A stretch of 64,000 nucleotides of DNA. Source: Streptantibioticus_C sp963761325. GTDB taxonomy: Bacteria; Actinomycetota; Actinomycetes; Streptomycetales; Streptomycetaceae. The position numbers were made by a program, and so were the translations under genes. Shown here in pieces: positions 34,658 through 43,277 of the stretch (position 1 is the first letter of the stretch; each line of letters opens with the position of its first letter). Below the pieces are notes generated by a model, which saw only the letters and a list, made by a program, of their open reading frames with translations, was not told the DNA's origin and ran no database searches. The stretch spans positions 682,001 to 746,000 of the forward strand of contig CAVXGZ010000003.1 of assembly GCA_963761325.1 (NCBI GenBank). Direction: 5' to 3'.

Positions 34658-35023
34658 GTGCCGACCTATCAGTACCAGTGCACCGAGTGTGGCGAAGCGC
34701 TTGAGGCGGTGCAGAAGTTCACCGACGACGCGCTCACCGAGTGCCCGAACTGCCGGGGACGCCTGCGCAAGGTGTTCTCCGCGGTCGGTGTCGTCTTCAA
34801 GGGCTCTGGTTTCTACCGCAACGACAGCCGCAGTTCGTCGTCGAGCGGCTCGTCGTCGAGCGGTTCGCCGGCCAAGGCGGAGTCGAAGGGCGAGGCCAAG
34901 GCCCCGGCCAAGAGCGAGTCGAAGACCGAGACCAAGAGCGGCGAGACGTCGTCGGCCGCCAAGGGCGGGTCGAAGCCGTCGGCTCCGGCGTCGGCCGGCA
35001 GCGGCTCGTCACCGGCCTCCTGA
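34658..35023 (+). CDS. FmdB-family zinc-ribbon protein
   Basis: This 121-residue protein has an N-terminal zinc ribbon with two Cys pairs (YQCTECGEALE near residue 8 and TECPNCRGRLRKVF near 32), the FmdB/CxxC regulatory-protein signature, followed by FKGSGFYRND. The rest (~50-121) is a low-complexity Ser/Lys/Glu/Ala tail without structure. GTG start follows AGGAGGAG. FmdB-like proteins have no firm function in actinobacteria. A CIRCE-like element in the leader suggests heat-shock induction. Confidence 0.87.
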   Translation: MPTYQYQCTECGEALEAVQKFTDDALTECPNCRGRLRKVFSAVGVVFKGSGFYRNDSRSSSSSGSSSSGSPAKAESKGEAKAPAKSESKTETKSGETSSAAKGGSKPSAPASAGSGSSPAS

Positions 35024-35110
35024 CCCGCCCCGGCACACCCGTCCCCGACCCCGCCCGCACCCTCCGGCGGGGTCGCCGGCGTCCCGGCGGCAGCGCATAG
35101 GGTGACGCGC

Positions 35111-35971
35111 ATGACGACGCCAACCAGCAACGCACAGGCGGACATAGGGGTCATCGGCGGCTCCGGTCTCTACTCCTTCCTGGAGGACGTGACCGAGATC
35201 ACCGTGGAGACGCCCTACGGCTCCCCCAGCGACTCCCTCTTCCTCGGCGAGGTGGCCGGCCGCACGGTGGCGTTCCTGCCCCGGCACGGCCGCAAGCACC
35301 ACCTGCCCCCGCACCGGATCAACTACCGGGCGAACCTGTGGGCGCTGGCCTCCCTCGGCGTGACCCAGGTGCTCGGGCCGTGCGCGGTCGGCGGCCTGCG
35401 GGCGGAGTTCGGCCCCGGCACCCTGCTCGTGCCCGACCAGCTCGTGGACCGCACCAAGTCCCGCGAGCAGACCTTCTACGACGGCGAGGCGCTGGCCGAC
35501 GGCTCGGTGCCCAACGTGGTGCACCCGACGTTCGCCGACCCCTACTGCCCGGCCGGCCGCGGCATCGCGGTGGCGACCGCGCGCGGCGCCGGCTGGCAGG
35601 CGGTGGACGGCGGGACGCTGGTGGTCGTCGAGGGGCCGCGGTTCTCCACCCGCGCCGAGTCGCGCTGGCACGCGGCGCAGGGCTGGTCGGTGGTCGGCAT
35701 GACCGGTCACCCCGAAGCGGTGCTCGCCCGCGAACTCGGCCTGTGCTACACCTCGTTGACGCTCGTCACCGACCTCGACGCGGGCGCCGAGACCGGTGAG
35801 GGCGTCTCCCACGAGGAGGTGCTGCGGGTCTTCGGCGCCAACGTGGACCGGCTGCGCACCGTACTGTTCGACATGATCGGCGCGCTGCCGGAGGGCGCCG
35901 CCCGCGACTGCCTGTGCTCGCACGCGCTGGACGGGCTGGACACCGGGATCCCGGCCCCCTTCGCGCGCTGA
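35111..35971 (+). CDS. mtnP: S-methyl-5'-thioadenosine phosphorylase
   Basis: This 286-residue enzyme cleaves methylthioadenosine to adenine and methylthioribose-1-phosphate in methionine salvage. It shows ADIGVIGGSGLYSFLEDV (phosphate loop, ~10-27), LPRHGRKHHLPPHRINYRAN (~60-79), VVEGPRFSTRAESRW and GMTGHPEAVLARELGLCY, all typical of MTAP/PNP class II. The ATG at 35111 is used; an upstream GTG at 35102 would add three residues. Some homologues act on other 6-oxopurine nucleosides. Confidence 0.9.
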   Translation: MTTPTSNAQADIGVIGGSGLYSFLEDVTEITVETPYGSPSDSLFLGEVAGRTVAFLPRHGRKHHLPPHRINYRANLWALASLGVTQVLGPCAVGGLRAEFGPGTLLVPDQLVDRTKSREQTFYDGEALADGSVPNVVHPTFADPYCPAGRGIAVATARGAGWQAVDGGTLVVVEGPRFSTRAESRWHAAQGWSVVGMTGHPEAVLARELGLCYTSLTLVTDLDAGAETGEGVSHEEVLRVFGANVDRLRTVLFDMIGALPEGAARDCLCSHALDGLDTGIPAPFAR

Positions 35972-36010
35972 CGGCTCCCCCACTCCCCCCAACGACGAAG
36001 GAACTTCTCG

Positions 36011-36488
36011 GTGAGCGATACCTCAGACGCCAAGCACTCGGGACTGCTCGGCGGCTTCAGGGCCTTCATGATGCGCGGCAACGTCGTCGACCTGGCAGTC
36101 GCGGTCGTCATCGGCGCGGCGTTCACCTCGGTGGTGAACTCCGTGGTGAACGGCGTGATCAATCCGGTGGTCGGCGCGCTGGGCACCCGTGATCTGTCCA
36201 GCTACCACTCCTGCCTCAAGTCGCCGTGCGAGATGAACGCCGCGGGTCATGTGAGCCAGCGGCGTCTACATCCTGTGGGGCTCGGTGCTCGGCGCCGCGC
36301 TCAACTTCCTGATCACCGGCGCGGTCGTCTACTTCTTCATGGTGCTGCCGATGACCCGGTTCCTGGCCCGGCGCGCGGCCCGGCAGGAGCAGGAGGCCGC
36401 CGTGCAGGCGGAGACGGAGAGCATAGAGGTCACCCTGCTGCGGCAGATCCGCGACGAGCTGGTCCAGCAGCGCGGCGCGACCTCGTAA
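36011..36488 (+). pseudogene. mscL: large-conductance mechanosensitive channel MscL, frameshifted
   Basis: The N-terminal half is in one frame: SGLLGGFRAFMMRGNVVDLA with VAVVIGAAFTSVVNSVVNGV (M1 pore helix). The C-terminal half (YILWGSVLGAALNFLITGAV, VYFFMVLPMTRFLARRAARQ) is in a second frame. The shift is at about 36252-36258, where one extra C in GTGAGCCAGC (or two lost bases) breaks the reading between M1/loop and M2. All residues needed on both sides are kept, so the event is recent or a sequencing error. A truncated protein without M2 would not form a channel. Confidence 0.85.
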
Positions 36489-36621
36489 CTCCCTTGCTGA
36501 GCAGGCCCGTTCGGCGGGCGACCGCGTTGGACGCCCACCCGCCCGCTGTTGGATGATCCGGGTGGGCTTCCGGGGGTTCGGAGGACCGTTCCGTTCTCCG
36601 TGCGCACTTAAGGGTTCCGCC

Positions 36622-37293
36622 ATGCCGTTCGTCCGTCTGCTCAAAGCCGTGCCGGTGCTCGCCGCGCTGGTCTCGCTCGGCGCGTGCGCGCCGCCGGGCA
36701 CGGCCGCCGGGTCCGGCACCCCCGCGGTGTCGGCCTCGGCGCGCGGCACGTCGGCCGGCGCCGCGGTGGCGGGCCCGGACGCTTCGCAGGCGCCGGCCGA
36801 CGCGGCACTGCTGGACCGGCTGCTGCCCTACCCGGCGGACGCCCGCCGCTGGGGCGCGGACCGCACCGGGGTGCTCGGGCTCGGCCGGTTCATCGACAAC
36901 TTCTACGTCAAGTCCTCCTGGGACAACGAGCGCGGCCTGATGACCCAGCGCCGCTTCGTGCGCGCCGCCCGGCACGGGTGGATCAACGCCGACGGCTCCC
37001 AGGACGACGTGTGGCTGGTCGACTTCGCCACCGCGGCCGGCGCCCGCAGCATGTACCTGGGGCTGACCGGCAACTGGAAGGACGCCGCCAGGCCGGCCGC
37101 CGAGTTCGCCGACCCGGCGGTGCACGGCGAGGGCCAGACCACCACCACGCTCGACTCGCTGGGCAACGCCTACGCCAAGGTCGCCGCCGTCAGCGGCCAC
37201 ACGGTCGTCTACGTGAAGGTCTACACGGCCGCCTCGCCCGAACGGGCCGCCGCGGTCGCGCTGATGGCCCGGCAGTACGCCCGGATGGGCTGA
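36622..37293 (+). CDS. secreted lipoprotein of unknown function
   Basis: This 223-residue protein has a signal peptide with lipobox (AALVSLGAC, Cys near residue 21) and then an Ala/Gly/Ser-rich linker, so it should be lipid-anchored outside the membrane. The mature domain contains LLPYPADARRW, VKSSWDNERGLMTQRRFVRA, DDVWLVDFATAAGARSMYLG and SGHTVVYVKVYTA. No known family is recognised. The start ATG at 36622 places the signal peptide at the N-terminus. Confidence 0.75.
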   Translation: MPFVRLLKAVPVLAALVSLGACAPPGTAAGSGTPAVSASARGTSAGAAVAGPDASQAPADAALLDRLLPYPADARRWGADRTGVLGLGRFIDNFYVKSSWDNERGLMTQRRFVRAARHGWINADGSQDDVWLVDFATAAGARSMYLGLTGNWKDAARPAAEFADPAVHGEGQTTTTLDSLGNAYAKVAAVSGHTVVYVKVYTAASPERAAAVALMARQYARMG

Positions 37294-37397
37294 GCCGCCC
37301 GGCCCGGCCGGACCGCCCGTTCTCCGGCGAACCGCCGCCGCCGCACGGGCCGTTCCGGGCGATCCGGTGCTGCCGGGCGCCGGGGCGGCCGGGCCGT

Positions 37398-37574
37398 TCA
37401 GAGGTGGTGCGGGGGCTTCTCGTCGAGGAACCGGGCCAGGTCCGCCGCGCCGCCGCCCGACCGGTCGCCCCAGGCGTGGTCGGTGTCGTCGGCGGCCGGC
37501 CGGTCGAACGGGTCGTCGAAGACCAGTGCGGCCGGCGGGCGCGGGGCGGGTTCCCGCTCCGGTGCGTCGCTCAT
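37398..37574 (-). CDS. small conserved acidic protein downstream of hrdD
   Basis: This 58-residue, Asp/Pro-rich protein has PLVFDDPFDRP-like (ALVFDDPFDRPAADDTDHAW) and C-terminal ADLARFLDEKPPHHL segments. Both read like a conserved streptomycete small protein rather than noise. It lies 50 bases after the sigma-factor gene in the same direction. Function unknown. Confidence 0.65.
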   Translation of the reverse strand: MSDAPEREPAPRPPAALVFDDPFDRPAADDTDHAWGDRSGGGAADLARFLDEKPPHHL

Positions 37575-37624
37575 GCGCTCAGCGTACGGGGTGCCCGGCG
37601 CCGCCCCCGGCCGGCGTTGTCCGC

Positions 37625-38605
37625 TCACGCCGCTTCGTGGTCGAAGCCGGTGGCGCGGGCCATCCGCTTGAGTTCGAGCAGCGCGTGCTTCTCGATCTGG
37701 CGGATCCGCTCCCGGGTGAGGCCGTGCTGCTTGCCGACCTCGGTGAGGGTGCGCTCCTTGCCGTCCTCCATGCCGTAGCGGGCCCGGATGATCGAGGCGG
37801 TGCGCACGTCGAGGCGGCCGATCAGCTGCTCCAGCTCCTCGCGGCGCAGCATGACCATCACCGAGTCCTCCGGCGAGGCGGCCGAGGTGTCCTCGACCAG
37901 GTCGCCGAACTGCGTCTCGCCCTCGTCGTCCACCGACATGTTGAGGCTGACCGGGTCGCGGGCCCAGTCGAGCACGTCGGCGATCCGCTCCGGCGTGGTG
38001 GCCAGCTCGGTGGCGATCTCGGCGGGCTCGGGGTCGCGGCCCTGCTCGCGGTTGAACTCCCGCTGCACGCGCCGGATCCGCCCCAGCTCCTCCACCAGGT
38101 GCACCGGCAGCCGGATGGTGCGGGACTGGTCGGCGATGGACCGGGTGATGGCCTGCCGGATCCACCAGGTCGCGTAGGTGGAGAACTTGAAGCCCTTGGC
38201 GTAGTCGAACTTCTCCACCGCCCGGACCAGCCCGGCGTTGCCCTCCTGGATCAGGTCGAGCAGCGGCAGCCCGCTGCGCGGATAGCGCCGGGCGACCGCG
38301 ACGACCAGCCGCAGGTTGGATCGGATGAAGACGTCCTTGGCGGCCGCGCCGGCCTCGGCTATCGCGCGCAGCTCCTCCTGGTTCGCGCCCGCCGCGCCCT
38401 CGTCCCGCGCGAGCAGCTGCTCGGCGAAGACGCCGGCCTCGACGGCCCTGGACAGCTCTACCTCGCGCGCCGCGTCGAGGAGCGGGGTACGCGCGATCTC
38501 GTCGAGGTACATACCGACCAGATCGCGGTCCGCCACCTCGCCGCCGGTGGCGCGAACGCTGCTGGGCCCGTCGGTGCGACGGCGGGCGACTGCCCGGGTT
38601 GCCAT
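37625..38605 (-). CDS. hrdD: HrdD-like RNA polymerase sigma factor (sigma-70 group 2)
   Basis: This 326-residue sigma factor has region 1.2 DLVGMYLDEIARTPLLDA, region 2 SNLRLVVAVARRYPRSGLPL with LLDLIQEGNAGLVRAVEKFD, region 2.4 GFKFSTYATWWIRQAITRSI, region 3 and region 4 (EDGKERTLTEVGKQHGLTRE then IRQIE). It lacks the long N-terminal extension of the principal factor HrdB, so it is an alternative, non-essential HrdA/HrdD type. Order with a downstream small gene and upstream MarR/MFS resembles the S. coelicolor hrdD region. A SigR-type promoter lies upstream. GGGAGCAGGC precedes the ATG. Confidence 0.85.
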   Translation of the reverse strand: MATRAVARRRTDGPSSVRATGGEVADRDLVGMYLDEIARTPLLDAAREVELSRAVEAGVFAEQLLARDEGAAGANQEELRAIAEAGAAAKDVFIRSNLRLVVAVARRYPRSGLPLLDLIQEGNAGLVRAVEKFDYAKGFKFSTYATWWIRQAITRSIADQSRTIRLPVHLVEELGRIRRVQREFNREQGRDPEPAEIATELATTPERIADVLDWARDPVSLNMSVDDEGETQFGDLVEDTSAASPEDSVMVMLRREELEQLIGRLDVRTASIIRARYGMEDGKERTLTEVGKQHGLTRERIRQIEKHALLELKRMARATGFDHEAA

Positions 38606-38945
38606 GCCTGCTCCCTTGTGGGTGGTTCTGTCGGACTCCGTTGGTGCAACCGTGGTGCGAAGTCGTGCGGTGAGAGGCGTAGCGGATCCTTGCGGATCGC
38701 GTGCCCGCTCTGTGAGGAACAACGACTGGAAAACGGACAGAATTCCCAAGTCAAGCGCCGAGTTTGTGATCATGCAGTACCCTGCGCGCCGTGCTCTCGG
38801 CGCCTGTCGTCGGCCACTGCCGGCCACTCCTCAGCCGCCGTCACCGGCGGTGAGCCGCATCGCCCCTCGGCCGGGCGCCTACCCGGACATCACCGGTTGA
38901 GACCGATCGGATGCGATCGGGTGGAGCCGGCGGCGTCCGGGCCGG
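38606..38945. other. 340-base intergenic region upstream of hrdD
   Basis: No gene is supported. It holds the hrdD promoter region including the SigR-type promoter at 38721-38747 and about 110 bases of probable leader. Toward 38800-38900 it is ordinary GC-rich sequence behind the MarR gene end; no clear terminator was identified. Confidence 0.5.
38721..38747 (-). promoter_or_regulatory. SigR-type promoter of hrdD
   Basis: On the minus strand GGGAAT (38747-38742) and GTT (38723-38721) are separated by exactly 18 bases, the GGAAT-N18-GTT pattern of SigR promoters. hrdD is a known SigR target in S. coelicolor. The predicted start leaves a leader of about 110 bases before the ATG at 38605. Confidence 0.72.
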
Positions 38946-39461
38946 TCAGCGGCGCCAGGGCAGGTCGGCGCGGCACTGCGGGCTCAGCCCCTCGGCGATC
39001 GTCTGCATGATCGCGTCGAGTTGCCTGACCTGCTCGGCGTCGAGCCGGTCGAAGAGCGCGCCGCGCACCGCCTCGACGTGCCCGGGGGCGGCCGCCGCCA
39101 GCGCGGCGAACCCCGCGTCGGTCAGCACGGCGAGCTGGCCGCGCCGGTCCGTCGGGCAGTCCTCGCGGCGCACCCAGCCGTCCCGCTCCAGCCGGGCGAT
39201 CGCGTGCGAGAGCCGGCTGCGGGTGATCTTCGAGCGCTCGGCCAGCTCGGTCATCCGCATCGCGCGCTCCGGGGCCTCGGAGAGCCAGACCAGCAGCTGG
39301 TAGTAGGTGTGCGGCATGCCGCAGTCGCGCTGCAACTGCCGGTCGAGATGGTCCGACAGCAGCTGCGTGGCGGCCGTGTAGGCCCGCCAGGCACGCTGTT
39401 CGCCCTCGTCCAGCCAGCGCACCGGGGCCACCGTCGAGTCCTCCTGCGTACGTTCCGCCAT
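38946..39461 (-). CDS. MarR-family transcriptional regulator
   Basis: This is a 171-residue winged-helix MarR protein. It shows LLSDHLDRQLQRDCGMPHTY, the DNA-binding MTELAERSKITRSRLSHAIA (~70-90) and the wing segment RLERDGWVRREDCPTDRRGQ followed by LAVLTDAG. It typically represses neighbouring efflux genes and is released by phenolic or oxidant ligands. It lies 64 bases downstream of the MFS gene in the same direction, so the TetR, MFS and MarR genes could be cotranscribed. Confidence 0.87.
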   Translation of the reverse strand: MAERTQEDSTVAPVRWLDEGEQRAWRAYTAATQLLSDHLDRQLQRDCGMPHTYYQLLVWLSEAPERAMRMTELAERSKITRSRLSHAIARLERDGWVRREDCPTDRRGQLAVLTDAGFAALAAAAPGHVEAVRGALFDRLDAEQVRQLDAIMQTIAEGLSPQCRADLPWRR

Positions 39462-39525
39462 GCGGTCCAGAGTACGGCCGCTTGAAGGTTCAACGACGAC
39501 CCCGGCTGCGGGATCTCGGGCCGGG

Positions 39526-41046
39526 TCAGTGCGCGACGACCGGCACCGGCAGTTCGTACTCCTCGCCCTCGGCCGCGCCGCCGCCGGAGGCCACCGGACC
39601 GCCGTTCTGGCCGCCGGTGTTGATCAGGGTCAGCGCGATCGCCGAGGCCACCACCAGGATGCCGACCGCCCACCAGATGGCGATCGAGTAGCCGTGCACC
39701 ATGCTCTGCGCCTGCAGCAGCCGGGCGCCCGCGACGCCGGTCGCGCGGTGGCCGGCGGCGTACGCCGTGGTGGCGCTGGCGGCGATGGTGTTCAGCAGCG
39801 CGGTGCCGATCGAACCGCCCACCTGCTGCGAGGTGTTGACCATCGCGGAGGCCACGCCGGCGTCCCGCGGCTTCACCCGGTAGGTGGCCAGGCTCATCGC
39901 GGGCATGAACGCGGTGCCCATGCCAAGGCCCAGCAGGAGCTCGCCGGGCAGCACCAGGCCCGCGTAGGAGCTGTCCACCGAGATGCGGGTGAGGACCAGC
40001 ATGCCGAGCGCGGCCACCAGGAAGCCGGGGCCCATCAGCTTGCGCGGCGCGACCCGGGTCATCAGCCGGGCGCCGATCTGGGTGGACCCGGTGATCATGC
40101 CCGCCACCATCGGCAGGAACGCCAGCCCGGTCATCACCGGGGTGTAGCCCCTGACGATCTGCAGGTAGTAGGTGAGGAACAGGAACAGCCCGAACATCCC
40201 GATCACCGCGAGGCCCAACGACAGGTACACGCCGGCCCGGTTGCGGTCCGCCACCACCCGCAGCGGCAGCAGCGGCGCGTGGTGCCGCGACTCCACCAGC
40301 GCGAACGCGGCCAGCAGCACGACGGCGACCGCGAACAGCGCGATCGTCGAACCGGCGGTCCAGCCGGCCGACTCGGCGCGGGTGAACCCGTAGACCAGCG
40401 AGACCAGGCCGGTGGTGGCCAGCAGGACGCCGGGGATGTCGAGGCCGTTGCGGTTGCGGGTGCCGACCGGCTCGCGGATCACCACGACCGCGCCGATCAC
40501 CGCGACGACCGCGAAGGCGACGTTGACGAAGAGCGTCCAGCGCCAGTTCAGGTGCTCGGTGAGCAGGCCGCCCAGGATCAGGCCGATCGCACCGCCGCCG
40601 CCCGCGATGGCGCCGTAGATGCCGAACGCCTTCGCCCGCTCGCGCGCCTCGGTGAACATCACCGACAGCAGCGACAGCGCGGCCGGCGCCAGCAGCGCGC
40701 CGAACGCGCCCTGCAGCGCCCGCGCGCCCAGCAGCATCCCGGTGTCCACCGCGGCGCCGCCGAGCGCCGAGGCGCCCGCGAAGCCCACCAGGCCGATGAC
40801 GAAGGTGCGTTTGCGGCCCACCAGGTCGGCTATCCGCCCGCCGAAGAGCAACAGCCCGCCGAACGCCAGGGTGTAGGCGGTGATCACCCACTGGCGGTTG
40901 CCGTCGGAGATGCCCAGCGCGTGCTGCGCGGACGGCAGGGCGATGTTCACGATGGTCGCGTCCAGCACCACCATCAGCTGCGCGAGGGCGATGAAGACGA
41001 GCGCTTTCCAGCGTCTTGGGTCGAGTTGTGCCAAGGATTCGGACAT
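39526..41046 (-). CDS. DHA2-type MFS multidrug efflux transporter
   Basis: This ~506-residue protein has about 14 hydrophobic segments. Its N-terminus (MVVLDATIVNIALPSAQHAL, motif D1-like) and motif A (GGRIADLVGRKRTFVIG), with the ARALQGAFGALLAPAALSLL helix, are typical of EmrB/QacA drug exporters. ATG at 41046 follows AGGTGG. The TetR gene 97 bases upstream, in the same direction, is the probable local repressor. Confidence 0.87.
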   Translation of the reverse strand: MSESLAQLDPRRWKALVFIALAQLMVVLDATIVNIALPSAQHALGISDGNRQWVITAYTLAFGGLLLFGGRIADLVGRKRTFVIGLVGFAGASALGGAAVDTGMLLGARALQGAFGALLAPAALSLLSVMFTEARERAKAFGIYGAIAGGGGAIGLILGGLLTEHLNWRWTLFVNVAFAVVAVIGAVVVIREPVGTRNRNGLDIPGVLLATTGLVSLVYGFTRAESAGWTAGSTIALFAVAVVLLAAFALVESRHHAPLLPLRVVADRNRAGVYLSLGLAVIGMFGLFLFLTYYLQIVRGYTPVMTGLAFLPMVAGMITGSTQIGARLMTRVAPRKLMGPGFLVAALGMLVLTRISVDSSYAGLVLPGELLLGLGMGTAFMPAMSLATYRVKPRDAGVASAMVNTSQQVGGSIGTALLNTIAASATTAYAAGHRATGVAGARLLQAQSMVHGYSIAIWWAVGILVVASAIALTLINTGGQNGGPVASGGGAAEGEEYELPVPVVAH

Positions 41047-41143
41047 GCGTGGAGCCACCTAGCGGGTGAGGAGTGGAAGTTCGGAGGCGGTCGGGCGGCA
41101 GCGGGCAGGCGTGCGGCCGGCGAGACCGCGTGGAGCCGTGGTG

Positions 41144-41800
41144 TCACGACTCCCGGCGCAGGTCCCCCAGTTCCGCGGCGCTGCCGGGCAGCACGGAGTG
41201 CCCCGGTGCGCGCAGGCCGTCGAGGTACAACTGCAGGTGTCGGTGGACGAACTGGTCGATGGCGGTGCAGAAGGTGCCCGGCAGTGGCCGGGTGAGCTGG
41301 GACAGGACGACCATCAGGTCGCCCGCGCCGACGCCGGCCCGCAGTTGCCCGGCCTGCCGGGCGCGTGCCAGCAGCCGTTCCACCACGTCTCCCAACCGGT
41401 CGCACATGCCGGTCAGTTCGGCGTCGTCGGGGCGGTCGAGCAGCCGGACGAACAGGGCGCACTGGGCGCCCACCCGCTCGTCGGCGAGCTCGTGGGCGAA
41501 GCGCTCGAGTGCCGTGAAGGCGTCGGCCTCCTCGGCGAGCGCCGCCTCGCCGCGCCGCACGGCGGTCTCCAGGACGGCGAGCGTGACGCTGCGGAACAGC
41601 GCGCGCCGGTCGCCGAAGTTGCGGTAGAGGGTGGCGTTGCCGACGCCGGCCCGGCGGGCGATCTCGTCGAGCGGGACGTCCGGCCCCGACTCCACGAGTG
41701 CCTCGCGGGCGGCGGCGACGATGCGCTCGCGGTTGCGCGAGGCGTCCGCCCGTCGCCGGGGCGAGCCGTTGGGCGCGGCGCTCTTCGCCAGAGTCCTCAC
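41144..41800 (-). CDS. TetR-family regulator of the adjacent efflux gene
   Basis: This is a 218-residue TetR. Its HTH ASRNRERIVAAAREALVESG and LDEIARRAGVGNATLYRNFG (~40-60) is of the TetR type with SBP-like C-terminal domain (GDLMVVLSQLTRPLPGTF). It lies directly upstream of and co-directional with the DHA2 exporter. Regulation of that gene is inferred from position. Confidence 0.87.
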   Translation of the reverse strand: MRTLAKSAAPNGSPRRRADASRNRERIVAAAREALVESGPDVPLDEIARRAGVGNATLYRNFGDRRALFRSVTLAVLETAVRRGEAALAEEADAFTALERFAHELADERVGAQCALFVRLLDRPDDAELTGMCDRLGDVVERLLARARQAGQLRAGVGAGDLMVVLSQLTRPLPGTFCTAIDQFVHRHLQLYLDGLRAPGHSVLPGSAAELGDLRRES

Positions 41801-41949
41801 GACGGCATCCCTCCCGGCGGCCCGTGTCGGATGATCCGGGGAAGCGCTCCCCGTTTCACTGTCGTACGGGTCAACGGGGAGGGAGTCCCCGGTTATTTCA
41901 CCGCGCCGTCGTGACCTGTGTCACGCCCGCCCGCGCGGGGCCGGCCGGG

Positions 41950-42462
41950 TCACTCGGCGTCCGCGCGCAGCTCCCGGTTGCGCCGGGCGAGCACCACGCC
42001 CACGCCCGCCGCGCCCGCGGCCAGCGCCGCCGCCGGCATCCAGGAGCGGTTGAGCGCGTGACGGGTGGCGTGGTCGAGCGAGAAGCGGCCAGGACCGGCG
42101 ATCGCGAGCGCGGCGGCCGCCGCCGAGAGCATCGCGGGGTGCTCCAGACCGCCCTTGATGGCGAAGAAGCCCTTCGGCGCGTGGACCGAGGCGGCCGTGG
42201 CCATGGTCGCCGCCGCCGCCGCGGCGCCGGCCGGGGTGGCCAGCCCGAGCGCCAGCGACGCGCCGCCGCCGAACAGGCCGAGTCCGGTGGCCAGCGCGCT
42301 GGGCCCTCCCGGCCTGAACCCCAGCGCCTCCATGGTCTTGGCGGTGCCCTGCAGACCGTCGCCGCCGAACAGGCCGAAGAGCTTCTGCGAGCCGTGGGCC
42401 ATCAGCGCCCCACCGACAGCGAGGCGCAGCACGAGCAGTCCGGTGTCCTTGCGCGGCGACAT
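41950..42462 (-). CDS. DoxX-family membrane protein, copy 1
   Basis: This 170-residue DoxX-like protein has four hydrophobic segments: LLVLRLAVGGALMAHGSQKL, ALATGLGLFGGGASLALGLA, AAAAAATMATAASV and AAALAAGAAGVGVVLARR. DoxX proteins are small quinone-linked or detoxification membrane proteins with poorly known roles. It is a tandem duplicate of 42564-43076, about two-thirds identical by eye, and both have nearly the same leader (TCGGAAGAGGAA before ATG). Confidence 0.82.
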   Translation of the reverse strand: MSPRKDTGLLVLRLAVGGALMAHGSQKLFGLFGGDGLQGTAKTMEALGFRPGGPSALATGLGLFGGGASLALGLATPAGAAAAAATMATAASVHAPKGFFAIKGGLEHPAMLSAAAAALAIAGPGRFSLDHATRHALNRSWMPAAALAAGAAGVGVVLARRNRELRADAE

Positions 42463-42563
42463 GGGTTCCTCTTCCGACGGTCACGGGCGGAGTCGCAAGC
42501 AGGCTATCCGGCGGCGCCACACAACAGCTCTCATCCCACTCGAACCGCCCGCGCGCGGCCGCG

Positions 42564-43076
42564 TCACTCGGTGTCGGCCCGCAGCTCCCGGATCCGCCGG
42601 GCGATCACCACGCCCGCGCCCGCCGCGCCCGCGGCCAGCGCAGCCGCCGGCATCCAGGAGCGGTCCAGCACGTGGCAGGTGGCGTGGTCGAGGGAGAGCC
42701 GGCCAGGACCGGCGACGGCGAGCGCGACGGCCGCGGCGGCGAGCACGCCGGGGTGCTCGAAGCCGCCCTCGGTGGCGAAGAAGCCGTTCGGCGCGTGGAC
42801 GGAGGAGGCCGAGGCCATGGTCGCCGCCGCCGCGGCGCCGCCGGCCGGGGTGGCCAGCCCGAGCGCCAGCAGCGCGCCGCCGGCCGTCTCGCCGACCCCC
42901 GCGGCCAGCGCGTTGTGCTTGCCGGGCCGGAAGCCCATCGCGTGCATCGCCCGCCCGGTGCCCTCCAGCCCGCCCCCGCCGAACCAGCCGAAGAGCTTCT
43001 GCGTGCCGTGCGCGATCAGCGTCCCGCCGACGGCGAGGCGCAGCACGAGCAGTCCGATGTCCTTGCGCTGCGACAT
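42564..43076 (-). CDS. DoxX-family membrane protein, copy 2
   Basis: This 170-residue tandem paralogue of 41950-42462 is collinear over its full length (LLVLRLAVGGTLIAHGTQKL start, SVHAPNGFFATEGG, LSLDHATCHVLDRSWMPAAA). The GGxHP loop reads GGFEHPGV rather than GGLEHPAM. Leader and RBS are copied too, so the duplication included the upstream site. Function unknown. Confidence 0.82.
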   Translation of the reverse strand: MSQRKDIGLLVLRLAVGGTLIAHGTQKLFGWFGGGGLEGTGRAMHAMGFRPGKHNALAAGVGETAGGALLALGLATPAGGAAAAATMASASSVHAPNGFFATEGGFEHPGVLAAAAVALAVAGPGRLSLDHATCHVLDRSWMPAAALAAGAAGAGVVIARRIRELRADTE

Positions 43077-43277
43077 GGCTTCCTCTTCCGATGGGGACGA
43101 TCACGGCCGGCTGTCAGGGCGACGGTTACCCGGTGGCGCCCCGGCCAGTCTCCGCGCCCGCCCGGCGCCCCGCCCGCCGCGCTGCGCCGTCCGGGTGACA
43201 CCACGCCGTCGTACCGGCCGGTAACCGATTACGCCGAACAGGCGACAACCGGCTGCCCGGCCCACTAGAAGGGAGGC

